A stretch of DNA of 60,153 nt from positions 1 through 60,153 of the forward strand of contig JADFNO010000002.1 in the NCBI GenBank assembly GCA_022563315.1, read 5' to 3'. Below the pieces are notes generated by a model. The model searched no databases, had not been told where the DNA came from, and saw only the letters and a list, made by a program, of their open reading frames with translations. Origin of the DNA: Planctomycetota bacterium. GTDB lineage: Bacteria; Planctomycetota; Phycisphaerae; Phycisphaerales; SM1A02. A program made the position numbers and the translations under genes. This document shows positions 17,725-27,891 of the stretch, in pieces (position 1 is the first letter of the stretch; every line of letters starts with the position of its first letter).

Positions 17725-18895
17725 CCGCCGCTCCCGGAGAATCAAGCTCGATCACAAAATCCGCGACCCAAAGTTGACTCTCGCCATCGACACTGCGCTG
17801 GCTGGTCCAGATCATGACGCTTCCATCGGAGTTGAAGGCCGGCAGGACGTCAGCCCTGGCTGCATGCGTAATACGCCGGCGGTGCGTGCCGTATTTGATC
17901 GTGCCGGTCGAACCGTCCAGATCACCGGGGTCGGCATCGAGCAGGAACACCTCGTAGTTGTGGTGACCGATTTCACTGGTGGCGTATACGAGGAACCGCC
18001 CGTTCGGATGCCAGAATGGCCCCCAATTCACGTGTCCGTTGTCGGTGATTTGATATTCCCGCGATAGACCCACGATCTCGCCGCGCTCGTTGAACGCCAA
18101 CTCGCCGATGAAAAGCTGCAAGTAGTGATCGCCCCGCCGATCGGAGCGATAGCAAATGCGCCTTTCGTCCGGCGAGAAGAACGGCCCGCCGTCGTATCCC
18201 TCGGCCTGGACAATGCGATTGACGTTGCCCGTGGTGAGGTCCTTGATGAACAGATCACCTGCATTGGACGTCAAGTCACAAAACAACAGATGCCGGGCGT
18301 CCTTCGTCAGCGAACCTTCAGCCTGATACGAACTGTCATCACCGTAGATCACCTCGATCGATTCGGCGGCGCCGTCGGCGGTATCCAACTCACAGCGGAC
18401 GATCTTCATCTCCGGCGGGAACATCCAGCGGTACCGGTCGGTGTCGCGCACAAACCCCGGCGGCTGTTGTTCGACCGGCGGCTGGACCGTCGAGGCAAAC
18501 AACACGACATTCGGATCGGTCGGGTGAAACCACCCGCAGGTGTTGGCCGACCCGGGCGGGCTGAGCCGTTTGAAGTTCTCGATCCCGGTAATTCGTCCCG
18601 CGCTATTTCGCACGATGTCGGCGACGATCATCGCGTAGAACGGATCGGCCGCCTGACCCGCGGGCGGCAATTCGACCGCTTGGAAAATCACCTTGGAGTC
18701 ATCGGGCGAGAAATACGACTCCCCAGCCTTGACGAACCGATCGGCAAACGTCAACTGCAACTGATTGGCGAGAATCCCCGCCTCCGCCTCTTGCCAGTTG
18801 GGATTCGGTTCGGCCTCGCCGCTGGGGGCTTGTGCCAATGCGTGGGAACAAAGTCCAAGGCCGGCAAACGCGGCGAAGAAGCGGTGATATCTCAT
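17699..18895 (-). CDS. TolB-like beta-propeller periplasmic protein
   Basis: A 398-residue exported protein. The signal peptide MRYHRFFAAFAGLGLCSHALAQ ends at ALA-QA (split here: RFFAAFAGLGLC, then SHALAQA). It is followed by repeated PD40/TolB-type blades such as FSPDDSKVIFQ, FFSPDERRICYRSDRRG, FWHPNGRFLVYATS and FNSDGSVMIWTSQ. Such propellers act as scaffolds or surface sensors; the exact role is unknown. The frame extends to 18985, but ATG 18895 starts the signal peptide. It is co-transcribed with the overlapping lipoprotein gene. Confidence 0.8.
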   Translation of the reverse strand: MRYHRFFAAFAGLGLCSHALAQAPSGEAEPNPNWQEAEAGILANQLQLTFADRFVKAGESYFSPDDSKVIFQAVELPPAGQAADPFYAMIVADIVRNSAGRITGIENFKRLSPPGSANTCGWFHPTDPNVVLFASTVQPPVEQQPPGFVRDTDRYRWMFPPEMKIVRCELDTADGAAESIEVIYGDDSSYQAEGSLTKDARHLLFCDLTSNAGDLFIKDLTTGNVNRIVQAEGYDGGPFFSPDERRICYRSDRRGDHYLQLFIGELAFNERGEIVGLSREYQITDNGHVNWGPFWHPNGRFLVYATSEIGHHNYEVFLLDADPGDLDGSTGTIKYGTHRRRITHAARADVLPAFNSDGSVMIWTSQRSVDGESQLWVADFVIELDSPGAADVSQRSTP

Positions 18896-19007
18896 CGTGA
18901 CGAAGCTCGCTTGGGGGTTTGGGTGTCGTACATCGGTGGGCCCAATCATACCACCGGATCGGCCCGTGATTGCAGCACGGCACAAGGCTGGACTACCCTA
19001 GCCGCCC

Positions 19008-19637
19008 ATGGCTTTGGATGTCATTCATCAAGACGAGCGAATTCTCGTGCTCAACAAGCCCCCCGGGCTGCTGTCCGTGCCGGGGATCGGGCCTGACAAG
19101 CAGGATTGCCTCGCCACGCGCGTGCAACGTGAATTCCCGGGGGCCCGCATCGTCCATCGACTCGATCGCGACACGTCCGGCGTGATCGTCATGGGCCTGG
19201 ACGCTGAGGCCCATCGTGAATTGAGTCGGCAATTCCATGATCGTGAGGTGCATAAAATTTATGTCGCGATCGTCCACGGGATGGTCGAGCCGGATGAGGG
19301 TGAGGTAAACCTGCCCATGCGCAAGGACATGGACCCCCGGAACGCGCCGCGCCAGGTCATCGATCACGAGCAGGGGCGATCGGCGGTGACGAAGTATCGC
19401 GTGCTGAAGCGCGACGCCGACCGCACGCGCTTGGAACTCCGTCCGATCACCGGGCGCTCGCACCAGATTCGTTTGCACTTGCAATCGATCGGCCACCCGA
19501 TTCTCGGCGACGATCTGTACGCGCCCCCGGAAGTAGCGGCCATGGCCGATCGTTTGTTGCTGCACGCGCAGTCGTTGTGGCTCGTGCATCCGGGCGCCGC
19601 ACAACCGATGACGTTCGAATCGCCGTGTCCGTTCTGA
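19008..19637 (+). CDS. RluA-family pseudouridine synthase
   Basis: A 209-residue catalytic domain without an S4 domain, like RluA/TruC. The active-site block IVHRLDRDTSGVIVM carries the catalytic Asp, with KIYVAIVHG and the substrate-binding RPITGRSHQIRLHL downstream. The RNA target (23S rRNA or tRNA) cannot be decided from sequence alone. It is divergent from the propeller gene and convergent with shc. Confidence 0.9.
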   Translation: MALDVIHQDERILVLNKPPGLLSVPGIGPDKQDCLATRVQREFPGARIVHRLDRDTSGVIVMGLDAEAHRELSRQFHDREVHKIYVAIVHGMVEPDEGEVNLPMRKDMDPRNAPRQVIDHEQGRSAVTKYRVLKRDADRTRLELRPITGRSHQIRLHLQSIGHPILGDDLYAPPEVAAMADRLLLHAQSLWLVHPGAAQPMTFESPCPF

Positions 19638-19684
19638 GCGTTTCGTGCTGCCATGCGTGTACGACACCGGGCCTTACACCCACG

Positions 19685-19714
19685 GAAGCCCACGGGCTCG
19701 AGCCCGTGGGCTTC
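19685..19714. repeat. Perfect 30-bp palindrome, likely bidirectional terminator
   Basis: GAAGCCCACGGGCTC is followed immediately by its exact reverse complement. It lies in the 125-bp gap between convergent rluA-type and shc genes. The GCCCACGGGC core resembles the CACGGGC/GCCCGTG hairpins at 6.6 and 41.5 kb, so it may be a solo relic of that repeat family doubling as a terminator. Confidence 0.8.
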
Positions 19715-19762
19715 ACCGGGGCGCTGTGTTCGCTGCGAGGCGACAACGCAGGATCGTCGCGC

Positions 19763-21814
19763 TCACGCCCCCACGGCTACCTTCGGCATCATCTTTATTG
19801 CAGACGGCTCGATCGGCGCATCGCCAATCGAGACGCCGTGCGCCGCGAGATACCGCCCCATCGCCATCAGCGGGAAATACAGCCGATACAGGTGATAGCG
19901 CAGATAGAACACGCGCGGGAAACCCGTGCCCGTGAACCAAGGCTCATACCACGAACCGGCGGGATCACCATCGGGATTCTGCGCGCGATCGACCGATTGC
20001 GCCTCAGTCAATTGCGTACCGGCCAGCCATTGGATCGCCCGTCGCAAATCAGGATCATCCGGGCCATAGACCTCCTGCAGAATCATCGCCGCCCATGCAG
20101 TTTGCGAAGCAGTGGACGGCCCGCGGCCTTTCATCGTTTTATCGATGTATGAATTCGCTGACTCACCAAACGCTCCGTCAGCTTGCTGCACCGACTTGAT
20201 CCAGCGTCCCGCTCGTGTGATCCATTCTTGCTCGAAACCCTCACCGCAACGGATCGGCCCCACCACCGCCTGCCACGTGCCATAGATGTAGTTCACCCCC
20301 CACCGCCCGAACCAACACCCTTCCGGCTCCTGGCAACGCTTGATGTATTCGACAGCGCGCCGCACCGGCTCATCATCAACCGTGAACCCGAGCCAACTGA
20401 GACACTCCAGCGTTCGGCCGGTAATGTCCGGGCACGATGGATCCTGCATCGCGTTGTGGTCGGCGAACGGGATGTATTCGAGGATCTGCCGATGCTGGGT
20501 CTTGTCGAACGCAGCCCACCCGCCGTCGTCGTTTTGCAGGGCGAGTATCCACTGCACGCCGCGCTTGGCGGCGGCGACGTTCTCGCGCCCCCCGGCACGC
20601 TTCAATCCCATCACCACCATCGCGGTGTCGTCAATATCCGGGTACCAACCGTTTGCATACTCGAAGTACCACCCGCCCGGCCGCAGGTGCGGCTTGACGT
20701 TGTCCGCCCAATCGCCGCGATGTCGACATTCCTTGCTCACCAACCAGGAGGCAGCTTTGCGGACGGCTGGATGCCCAGCGTCCAACCCGCAGTCGGTCAG
20801 CGCATACAGTGCAATCCCCGTATCCCACACCGGGCTGAAGCATGGCTGAATGCGAATTGTGTCCTCTTGCTCGATGAACAGGGCATCGAGGTCGCGCTCG
20901 GCCCGCTGAATTACCGCCTCGTCTCGCTGGTATCCCAACGCCTTCAACGCAATTTGGATGTACACCATCGGCGGGAAGATCGCGCCCAAGCCGGCCGTGG
21001 ATGAAATGCCATCCTGCCCCGCACGATCCAACAGCCATTGCTCGGTCCTCTTGATCGCCAGCCGCTGAAACGGCGATCCGCCGATGCGATGCACGATCTT
21101 GAGAACCCGATCGATCGCCAAAAAGAACGCCGACCAACCGGGCGGGGTGCTTTGGGTCAGGGCAAACGTGAAACGATGCCGTTCGTGCTGCGAGCAGAAC
21201 AGTTCATCGATCCCCAAACGAGCGGGAAGTTTCCGCACCGGGCGCAGCGTCGTCACCAACGACAGCGGCGTGATCATCGTTCGTGTCCATGCGCTGACGT
21301 TGTTGAGGTTGAAATAGAACCAGCGGGGCAGGAGAATGATCTCCGGCGGGATCGCGGGCACCGCATTGAAAGAGACTTGCCCCAAACACGCCAAGTAGAA
21401 ATTCGAGAAGCTGTTGCAGCGTTCCGCGCCGCCGTGATTCAGCACCACCTGGCGAGCCTTGACCATGTGCTGAGCATCGGGATCGTCGCCCATCAGCTTC
21501 AGCGCGAAATATCCCTTGACCGTCGCGGACAAATCGGCCCCGGCGCCTGGGTACTGGCCCCACGATCCGTCGTCGCGCTGGAGGCTGCGTAGATAGTTGG
21601 CGATCTTTGGAAGCACCTCGCAGGCAGGCCGGCCGTCCGCCATCGGTTCATCTTCTTGACAGAGGATGAACTTCATGAGCAGGTACTCGCTTTGGAGGAT
21701 AGAGTCGCCTTGCAGCTCACCGCAGAAGTGGCCGTCGTCGTGCTGCACCGACAGCAACGCCTCCACCGCTTTGGAAAGCGCGCTGGTAAAGCGAGTTCGG
21801 TCTTGGACCTTCAA
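19763..21814 (-). CDS. shc: Squalene-hopene cyclase
   Basis: The enzyme cyclises squalene to hopene or diplopterol at the membrane. The 683-residue length is typical. The catalytic DxDDTA motif is Asp393-Ile-Asp395-Asp396-Thr-Ala, and several QW repeats are visible (for example RSLQRDDGSWGQYPG, ALQNDDGGWAAFDK, RCQEPEGCWFGRWGVNYIYG, VQQADGAFGESANSY). It is not clustered with hpn squalene-forming genes in this window. Confidence 0.95.
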   Translation of the reverse strand: MKVQDRTRFTSALSKAVEALLSVQHDDGHFCGELQGDSILQSEYLLMKFILCQEDEPMADGRPACEVLPKIANYLRSLQRDDGSWGQYPGAGADLSATVKGYFALKLMGDDPDAQHMVKARQVVLNHGGAERCNSFSNFYLACLGQVSFNAVPAIPPEIILLPRWFYFNLNNVSAWTRTMITPLSLVTTLRPVRKLPARLGIDELFCSQHERHRFTFALTQSTPPGWSAFFLAIDRVLKIVHRIGGSPFQRLAIKRTEQWLLDRAGQDGISSTAGLGAIFPPMVYIQIALKALGYQRDEAVIQRAERDLDALFIEQEDTIRIQPCFSPVWDTGIALYALTDCGLDAGHPAVRKAASWLVSKECRHRGDWADNVKPHLRPGGWYFEYANGWYPDIDDTAMVVMGLKRAGGRENVAAAKRGVQWILALQNDDGGWAAFDKTQHRQILEYIPFADHNAMQDPSCPDITGRTLECLSWLGFTVDDEPVRRAVEYIKRCQEPEGCWFGRWGVNYIYGTWQAVVGPIRCGEGFEQEWITRAGRWIKSVQQADGAFGESANSYIDKTMKGRGPSTASQTAWAAMILQEVYGPDDPDLRRAIQWLAGTQLTEAQSVDRAQNPDGDPAGSWYEPWFTGTGFPRVFYLRYHLYRLYFPLMAMGRYLAAHGVSIGDAPIEPSAIKMMPKVAVGA

Positions 21815-21972
21815 TGGACTGGCCAGGGCTGATCTCCTGAAGCTGCGCTTCGCGGTCGAACGTCCATTCTAAGCAGGCGTGGGAGCAATGCGTTCACGCT
21901 CAACCAACGTTTTGGGGCTTGGAAGTGGTTATCGGAGACCGCCCCCTTCGCCATCTTGCCGCTACGATCCAG

Positions 21973-23187
21973 ATGATGAACACAAAGTCCACAGCGACGG
22001 CGCCCTTTGCGGCTGCGGCTATCAGCGGGCATCTCGATACCCGCACCGCCGCCACCGAGGTCGCCCACGATCTTTACGACCACATCGGCGGCTCTTGCGA
22101 CCTCGCGCTGCTGTTTGGAAGCTTTCACCACCGGGCGGCGCTATCAGAAGCGGCCGAGACGCTCCGCCACACCATCGGCCCGCGGACGATGCTCGCGGTG
22201 ACGGCCGAAGGGGTGCTAGGCGTGGATCAGGAGCTGGAGGGGCTGGCCGGTTTGTCGGCGGTCGCGTTCCAACTGCCGGGCGTGGACCTGCACCCGTGGA
22301 CATACCAAGCTGAACACCACGCGGGAATCCTCAAGTCACGCCAGGCCATGCGCGAGCACATTGGCCTCAACGACGATCTGCGGACCGTGTTCATGCTGGG
22401 CGATCCGTTCTCGACGCCGATCACGAAACTTCTGCCCGCTTTGACGACCTGCGGCGGGCCTGAGCAACCCGTGCCGGTCGCGGGTGGGATGTGCTCGGGC
22501 GCCAGCCAGCCCGGACACAACGTGCTGGTCCTTGACGACCGAACGTTTGAGGCGGGGCTGATCGGGGTGACGATCAGCGGCGCGGTGGACATCGACTTCG
22601 TCGTCAGCCAGGGATGCCGGCCCATCGGCGAGCCGTTGGTCATCACCAAATGTGAGGGGAATGTCGTGCTTCAACTCGGCGGTCGCAAGGCGCTGGACGT
22701 CGCGCAGGAGTTGACCGACAGCCTCGATGAGCACGAGCGATCATTGCTCTCGCGGGGGCTGCTGGTGGGAATGGTGATCGACGAATACAAGGAGCGGTTC
22801 GGGCGCGGCGACTTCATCATCCGCAACATGCTGGGGTACGACAAGAAGCAGGGCGCAATCGCCGTAGGGGAGATCATCCGCGTGGGGCAGACGATGCAGT
22901 TTCACGTCCGCGATGCGGATACCGCCGACGAGGATTTGCAGTTGTTGCTCGATGGTCAGCAACTGAAGGAGCCGCCGTTCGGCGCAGTGCTGTTTACGTG
23001 CAACGGCCGGGGCAAGCAGTTGTTCGAGACTGACAACCATGATATCGGCGTGATTCAAGAGCGACTGGGCCAGGTGCCGTTGGCCGGGTTCTTCGCCGCG
23101 GGCGAGATCGGCCCGATCGGCAGTCAGTCGTTTCTCCACGGCCACACGGCGGTGCTGGCGCTGTTTCGCGCGCGGGGCTCGATTTAG
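21973..23187 (+). CDS. FIST-domain sensory protein
   Basis: A 404-residue FIST_N plus FIST_C protein, a family of ligand-binding sensors found with chemotaxis or two-component proteins. Marks include an N-terminal LALLFGSFHHRAALSEAA block, the central GMCSGASQPGHNVLVL segment and the C-terminal GAVLFTCNGRGKQLF plus LAGFFAAGEIGPIG motifs of FIST_C. ATG 21973 or 21976 is used because upstream codons lack similarity. No output domain is fused. Confidence 0.88.
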   Translation: MMNTKSTATAPFAAAAISGHLDTRTAATEVAHDLYDHIGGSCDLALLFGSFHHRAALSEAAETLRHTIGPRTMLAVTAEGVLGVDQELEGLAGLSAVAFQLPGVDLHPWTYQAEHHAGILKSRQAMREHIGLNDDLRTVFMLGDPFSTPITKLLPALTTCGGPEQPVPVAGGMCSGASQPGHNVLVLDDRTFEAGLIGVTISGAVDIDFVVSQGCRPIGEPLVITKCEGNVVLQLGGRKALDVAQELTDSLDEHERSLLSRGLLVGMVIDEYKERFGRGDFIIRNMLGYDKKQGAIAVGEIIRVGQTMQFHVRDADTADEDLQLLLDGQQLKEPPFGAVLFTCNGRGKQLFETDNHDIGVIQERLGQVPLAGFFAAGEIGPIGSQSFLHGHTAVLALFRARGSI

Positions 23188-23191
23188 GTCG

Positions 23192-23237
23192 CGCGAAGCC
23201 GCAAGCGGCGTCAACTCCCGCCGCTTGCGGCTTCGCG
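23192..23237. terminator. Perfect 18-bp hairpin after the FIST gene
   Basis: CGCGAAGCCGCAAGCGGC pairs exactly with its complement across a 10-base loop, starting five bases after the stop. There is no T-run; it may be a REP-type palindrome or a terminator. Confidence 0.6.
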
Positions 23238-23321
23238 TGAATCCACGGCAAGGTCTACGCCAAAGCCCACCCTGGTTATCCATTGCGGCAATCCATATCG
23301 CCCGGCCGATATCACCCGGCG

Positions 23322-25052
23322 ATGACGACTGTGGCGATTGATCGAATCCCCGCCCAACCGCGGCGGTACAATGAAGATGCCGTGGGTATAGGAAGCATTC
23401 TTCTTGAGCGGGGGCTGATCAAGGAAGAGCAGCTCGAACAGGCGAGCGCCGAGCAGAACCGCACCGGCGAGCGGCTGGACCATGCGCTGGTGCGCCTGGG
23501 GTTCGTCAGCTCCGGCGAGGTGCTGAAGGCGATCGGTCAGCAGTTCGCCATGCCCATCGTCGACCTCAATGACCTGGAGGTGGCGGAGGACATTCTGGGG
23601 ACGCTGCCGCCGAAGCTCGTCTTCAAGCAACAGTGCGTTCCCATCGGGCGCAACAACGGCGCGTTGCAAGTCGCCACCTGCGATCCCTTTGAGTTGACCG
23701 CGTTCGACGAGCTGCGCTTATTGACCGGCATGGCCATCGAGCTCGTCCTGGCGGATGAGCAGGACATCCGCAAGTTCATCCGCACACACTACGGCGTGGC
23801 GGGCGACACGCTCGACGAACTATCCGCTGAGATCGAGGTCACCGAGACCGAGGTCACAGGGGCCGAAGCGCAGGAGCTGGAGCAAGCCCAAGCAGCCAGC
23901 GTCATCAAGCTCGTCAACGATCTGATGCTGGAGGCGATCCGCGAGCGGGCCACCGACGTTCACATCGAGCCCTATGAAGATCGCCTGGAGATCCGCTATC
24001 GCATCGACGGGGTGCTGAGCCACGCCGGCGTGCCCTCGACGGTGAACCGTTTCCGGAATGCGATCGTCAGCCGAATCAAGATCATGGCGAATCTCAACAT
24101 CGCCGAGAAGCGCAAGCCACAGGACGGGCGAATCACGCTGCGCCATAAGGGGCGGGAATACGACCTGCGCATCAGCGTGATTCCGATGATCTTCGGCGAA
24201 GGGGTGGTGTTGCGGATCCTCAACAAGACCGCGGCCATGTTCCAACTCGAAGAACTGGGCATGGCTGACGAGAATCTGCGCCGCTGGGACGAGCTGATCA
24301 TCCGCCCGCACGGGATTCTGCTCGTGACCGGCCCCACCGGCTGCGGGAAATCGACGACGCTGTACGCATCGCTGACGCGCATCGTCAGCGACGAAGTCAA
24401 AGCGATCACGATCGAGGACCCGGTCGAGTATCACGTCGACGGCGTGAACCAGATCCAGATCAAGCCCCAGGTGGGACTGACCTTCGCCACCGGATTGCGG
24501 TCGATCCTTCGGCACGACCCGGACACGATCATGATCGGTGAGATCCGCGATCTGGAGACGGCGGAGGCGGCGGTGCAGGCGTCGCTGACCGGTCACCTGG
24601 TCTTCTCGACCCTGCACACCAACGACGCGCCGGGGGCGTTGACTCGACTGCTGGACATGGGCGTCGAGCCGTTCCTGGTAGCCAGCTCACTGGAAGGGGT
24701 GATGGGGCAGCGTCTGCTGCGGCGTATCTGTAACGCCTGCAAGGAGCCGTACAAGCCTGAGGCGAGCGAGTTCCCGCCCGACTTCAAGCGGCCAAGAGGC
24801 CTTCAGCTCTACCACGGGACCGGGTGCCGGGAATGCCGCCAGACCGGCTTCCGAGGCCGGGTCGGCCTCTATGAGCTGCTGGTGATGAACGAGCAGACGC
24901 GGGAGATGGTCATGACCAAGGCCAATGCCCGCGAGATTGCCAAGGTGGCGGTGGCGGCAGGCGATCTGACGCTGCTCCGCGATGCCGGCTTCGACAAGGT
25001 CCGAGCGGGCGTCACCACCATCCCCGAGGCCCTCCGCGCAACCCAGGCCTGA
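23322..25052 (+). CDS. Type II secretion / type IV pilus assembly ATPase (GspE/PilB)
   Basis: A 576-residue hexameric secretion ATPase. It has an N-terminal GspE_N/MshEN domain with LLERGLIKEEQLEQA, an N2 domain and the ATPase core with Walker A GPTGCGKST (337-345). The Asp box, Walker B GEIRDLETAEAAVQASLTGH and His box follow. A four-Cys zinc element (CNAC then CREC, about residues 470-507) is typical of GspE and PilB. Other secretion genes are absent nearby. Confidence 0.92.
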   Translation: MTTVAIDRIPAQPRRYNEDAVGIGSILLERGLIKEEQLEQASAEQNRTGERLDHALVRLGFVSSGEVLKAIGQQFAMPIVDLNDLEVAEDILGTLPPKLVFKQQCVPIGRNNGALQVATCDPFELTAFDELRLLTGMAIELVLADEQDIRKFIRTHYGVAGDTLDELSAEIEVTETEVTGAEAQELEQAQAASVIKLVNDLMLEAIRERATDVHIEPYEDRLEIRYRIDGVLSHAGVPSTVNRFRNAIVSRIKIMANLNIAEKRKPQDGRITLRHKGREYDLRISVIPMIFGEGVVLRILNKTAAMFQLEELGMADENLRRWDELIIRPHGILLVTGPTGCGKSTTLYASLTRIVSDEVKAITIEDPVEYHVDGVNQIQIKPQVGLTFATGLRSILRHDPDTIMIGEIRDLETAEAAVQASLTGHLVFSTLHTNDAPGALTRLLDMGVEPFLVASSLEGVMGQRLLRRICNACKEPYKPEASEFPPDFKRPRGLQLYHGTGCRECRQTGFRGRVGLYELLVMNEQTREMVMTKANAREIAKVAVAAGDLTLLRDAGFDKVRAGVTTIPEALRATQA

Positions 25053-25275
25053 GTATCACCTGTGGGTCACCCTGGGCAAGCTGTGTCAAGGGAACCACTT
25101 GCGACCGGCGTGCGTATTGGCGAGGCGAGCGCTTCGTCCTTGACGCGACGGGCTGCGGACGGGACACTGGCTGTTCTGGAGCCCATTTGAGCCCATTCGC
25201 CCTTCGCGGGTCGGCGGGCCGGATGCCCCCGGGCCGGGACTTTTACATGAAACCGTGGTTGGGAGGTTACTACCT

Positions 25276-26661
25276 ATGGCTGCACGAACAGAAGCTGGCA
25301 CCGGCGTTGTGGTGTCCCTGGTCGTCTTTGTACTTTCGACGATCTTTCTGCTGGTGCTGACGATCGTCTTCTACGCCCGCCAGAGCAAAGAGATTCAGGC
25401 CGCCGTGGAAGCGGAAGAGTCCCTGGCGAAGTATGTGACGCGCGAGCAGCGCAACCGTGACGAGATCAAAGCCCTGGAGGGTCGCGCCAATCCCGCGGCC
25501 GGGCAATCGGTGGTCCGAATGCTCCAGGACGACAAGCACCAGATCATGCAGTACCTGACCGGCAACGGGAGCGACTCGCTCGATACTGCCAAAGACAGCT
25601 TAGTGAGCCTCGGTGTTGGCGACGGTGAGACCGTGCGCGAGATCCTTCGGGACCTCTCTCGGGACCAGCGAACCAAGCAGCAGGAGATCGGCGGTCTGGA
25701 GTCCAAGCTCGCCAACCGCCAGGACGAGATCGACGACCTCAAGGCTTCCATGCGCCAGCTTGAGGAGGACCATCGCGCTGAGGTTGACGGCATCAATACC
25801 GAGGTCAACGGGTATCGCACGGAAGCCTTGCGCAATCGCGATCGTCTCGATGAGGCGGAAGGTGAGTACCGCGCCGCTGTCGATCGGCTTGATGACCGCT
25901 ACCAGGGCGAGATCGCCGATCTGCAGAATCAAAACGACCGGCTCAACGAGGAGAGCGTTCGCCTCAAAGACCGGGTCGGCGATTTGCAGGCAATCATCGC
26001 GCGCAGTCGACCGACCGGCGGCGATCCCTCGCTGCTCGTTGACGGCCACATCATCGATCAAGCAGGAAGCTCCGACGCGGTCTTCATCGATCGCGGCAAG
26101 AAACACCACATCGTCCTCGGCATGACCTTCGAGGTCTACGACCGCGAGACGGCCATTCAGGTCGACCCGCTGTCGGGTCGGATGTCGCGCGGCAAGGCAA
26201 GTCTTCAGGTGACAAACGTTGCAGCGACAACCTCGACGTGCAAGATTATCCGGGCCGTACCGGGTCGGCCCGTCGTCCGAGACGATGTCATCGCCAACGC
26301 GGTCTATGACCCGAAATACGTGTTCAAGTTCCTGATCCACGGGAGGTTTGACGTGGACGGCGACGGCCGACCGTCCGCGGCCGAGGCCCAACATCTTCGC
26401 AGCCGCGTGATCCGGTGGGGCGGAGCGATCGTCACCGGCGACGACCTGCCGGGCGACCTGGATTTCCTGGTGCTCGGCGCCCAGCCGCCGATTCCCGGAC
26501 CGCTAGCCACTCAAGCCACCGACCGTCAGACCGAGATTTGGATCGATAAGCGCAACGCCTACGAGAAATACCAAGAGTTGATGAAGCAGGCGATGGACGC
26601 GCAGATCCCCGTGCTCAACGCCAACCGCTTCTTCATTCTGATCGGACACACCATTCGGTAA
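25276..26661 (+). CDS. Membrane-anchored coiled-coil protein with EF-hand-like loop
   Basis: A 461-residue protein: one N-terminal membrane helix (about 12-36), a long heptad-rich coiled coil (about 45-245) and a C-terminal globular domain beginning near LLVDGHIIDQAGSSDAVFID. The C-terminal part holds FDVDGDGRPSAAEAQHL, a calcium-loop-like sequence (about 358-374). GGGAGG stands about ten bases before ATG 25276. It follows the GspE-like gene by 220 bases. No named family recognised; possibly a structural or secretion-associated protein. Confidence 0.7.
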   Translation: MAARTEAGTGVVVSLVVFVLSTIFLLVLTIVFYARQSKEIQAAVEAEESLAKYVTREQRNRDEIKALEGRANPAAGQSVVRMLQDDKHQIMQYLTGNGSDSLDTAKDSLVSLGVGDGETVREILRDLSRDQRTKQQEIGGLESKLANRQDEIDDLKASMRQLEEDHRAEVDGINTEVNGYRTEALRNRDRLDEAEGEYRAAVDRLDDRYQGEIADLQNQNDRLNEESVRLKDRVGDLQAIIARSRPTGGDPSLLVDGHIIDQAGSSDAVFIDRGKKHHIVLGMTFEVYDRETAIQVDPLSGRMSRGKASLQVTNVAATTSTCKIIRAVPGRPVVRDDVIANAVYDPKYVFKFLIHGRFDVDGDGRPSAAEAQHLRSRVIRWGGAIVTGDDLPGDLDFLVLGAQPPIPGPLATQATDRQTEIWIDKRNAYEKYQELMKQAMDAQIPVLNANRFFILIGHTIR

Positions 26662-26699
26662 CCGCCGGCGGTCCGAAGACGATCGACGCAACCTCACCG

Positions 26700-26727
26700 A
26701 GCCTCGCACCACATGGCGGGGCTTTTT
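26700..26727 (+). terminator. Intrinsic terminator
   Basis: AGCCTCGC and GCGGGGCT pair (one G-T) around an eight-base loop and run into TTTTT. It ends the coiled-coil protein gene. Confidence 0.75.
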
Positions 26728-26802
26728 CCTTTTCTGCCCGTTACAACCGCCCTGCCCCCGGCGGATATGATCGCCCTCCCCTGGTCTTGAGGAACACCCG
26801 CC

Positions 26803-27837
26803 GTGGCGGCAAACCAGTCAGCGCTGGTCAACTGGAGTCAGTACCTGTCCCTGCGCGCCTTCGCCGGGATCATGCATTGTTTCGACATCGACCAGAACCT
26901 CCAGTCCGCGGCCGGCGTGGGGTCGCTCTTCCACAAATTCAGTCACCGACACCGCCGGCGCGCACAGCACAACATCGCCCAGAGCTTTCCCGACTGGCCG
27001 AGCACGCGCGTGGCCACGGTTGCCGAGCGCTCGATGCAGCACATGTTCCAACTGTTCATGGTTGATGCGTTGATTACGCCTCGCTGCATCACCGAATCCT
27101 CCTGGCCGAAATACGTGCGCGTCGGCGAGCTTCCCCGCGCATTGGAGCGGCTCGTGAGAGGCCAACCCGCGATCTTCATCACCGGACATTGCGGGAACTG
27201 GGAACTGCTCGGCTACAGCCTCGCGGTGATGGGCTACCCGTTGCACGCGCTGGCCCGGCCGCTGGACAACCCGCTCCTGAACCGCTGGGTCATGGGTATG
27301 CGTGAGGATCGCGGCCTGCGCATCATCACCAAGTGGGGCGCCATGCCGATCCTTCAGCAGATTCTGGGCGCCGGTGGCTGGATCGCGTTCATCGCCGATC
27401 AGAACGCCGGCGATCAAGGCTTGTTCGTTCCCTTCTTCGGCTCACTCGCCTCGAGCTACAAGTCGATCGGTCTGCTCGCCATGCGGTACAACATCCCCAT
27501 CGTAGCCGGGTTCGCCCGCCGCTTGGATGGTCGATTTCGATACGAGCTTTCCTGCACCGATTTCATCACCCCCGATGATTGGGCGAATCGTGACGACCCC
27601 CTTTTCTACATCACCGCTCGCTTCAATCACGCGATGGAGCAGATGATCCGATCCGCGCCCGAGCAATACCTGTGGGTGCACCGACGCTGGAAGAGTCGGC
27701 CTCGGCATGAGCGGCTCGGCCGGCCCGTGCCGCCGCGGCTCGTGGCCAAGCTGCGATCACTGCCCTGGCTGAGCAATGACGAAGTGGACCTGATCGTCGA
27801 TCGGTCCAACAAACTAGCCCGCCGAGAGCAGCCGTAA
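26803..27837 (+). CDS. Lipid A biosynthesis acyltransferase (LpxL/HtrB-like)
   Basis: A 344-residue member of the LpxL/LpxM acyltransferase family, which adds secondary acyl chains to lipid A at the inner membrane. The catalytic H-x4-E motif is His129-Cys-Gly-Asn-Trp-Glu134, followed by the ADQNAGDQGLFVPFFG block and the EQYLWVHRRWKSRP C-terminal motif. GTG 26803 is the start. An ornithine-lipid or other lysophospholipid acceptor cannot be excluded. Confidence 0.85.
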   Translation: MAANQSALVNWSQYLSLRAFAGIMHCFDIDQNLQSAAGVGSLFHKFSHRHRRRAQHNIAQSFPDWPSTRVATVAERSMQHMFQLFMVDALITPRCITESSWPKYVRVGELPRALERLVRGQPAIFITGHCGNWELLGYSLAVMGYPLHALARPLDNPLLNRWVMGMREDRGLRIITKWGAMPILQQILGAGGWIAFIADQNAGDQGLFVPFFGSLASSYKSIGLLAMRYNIPIVAGFARRLDGRFRYELSCTDFITPDDWANRDDPLFYITARFNHAMEQMIRSAPEQYLWVHRRWKSRPRHERLGRPVPPRLVAKLRSLPWLSNDEVDLIVDRSNKLARREQP

Positions 27838-27891
27838 CGCCTCCATCGGCCCCGCGATGCTACGATTGTCCCCCCACCGCCGCAGAACACC

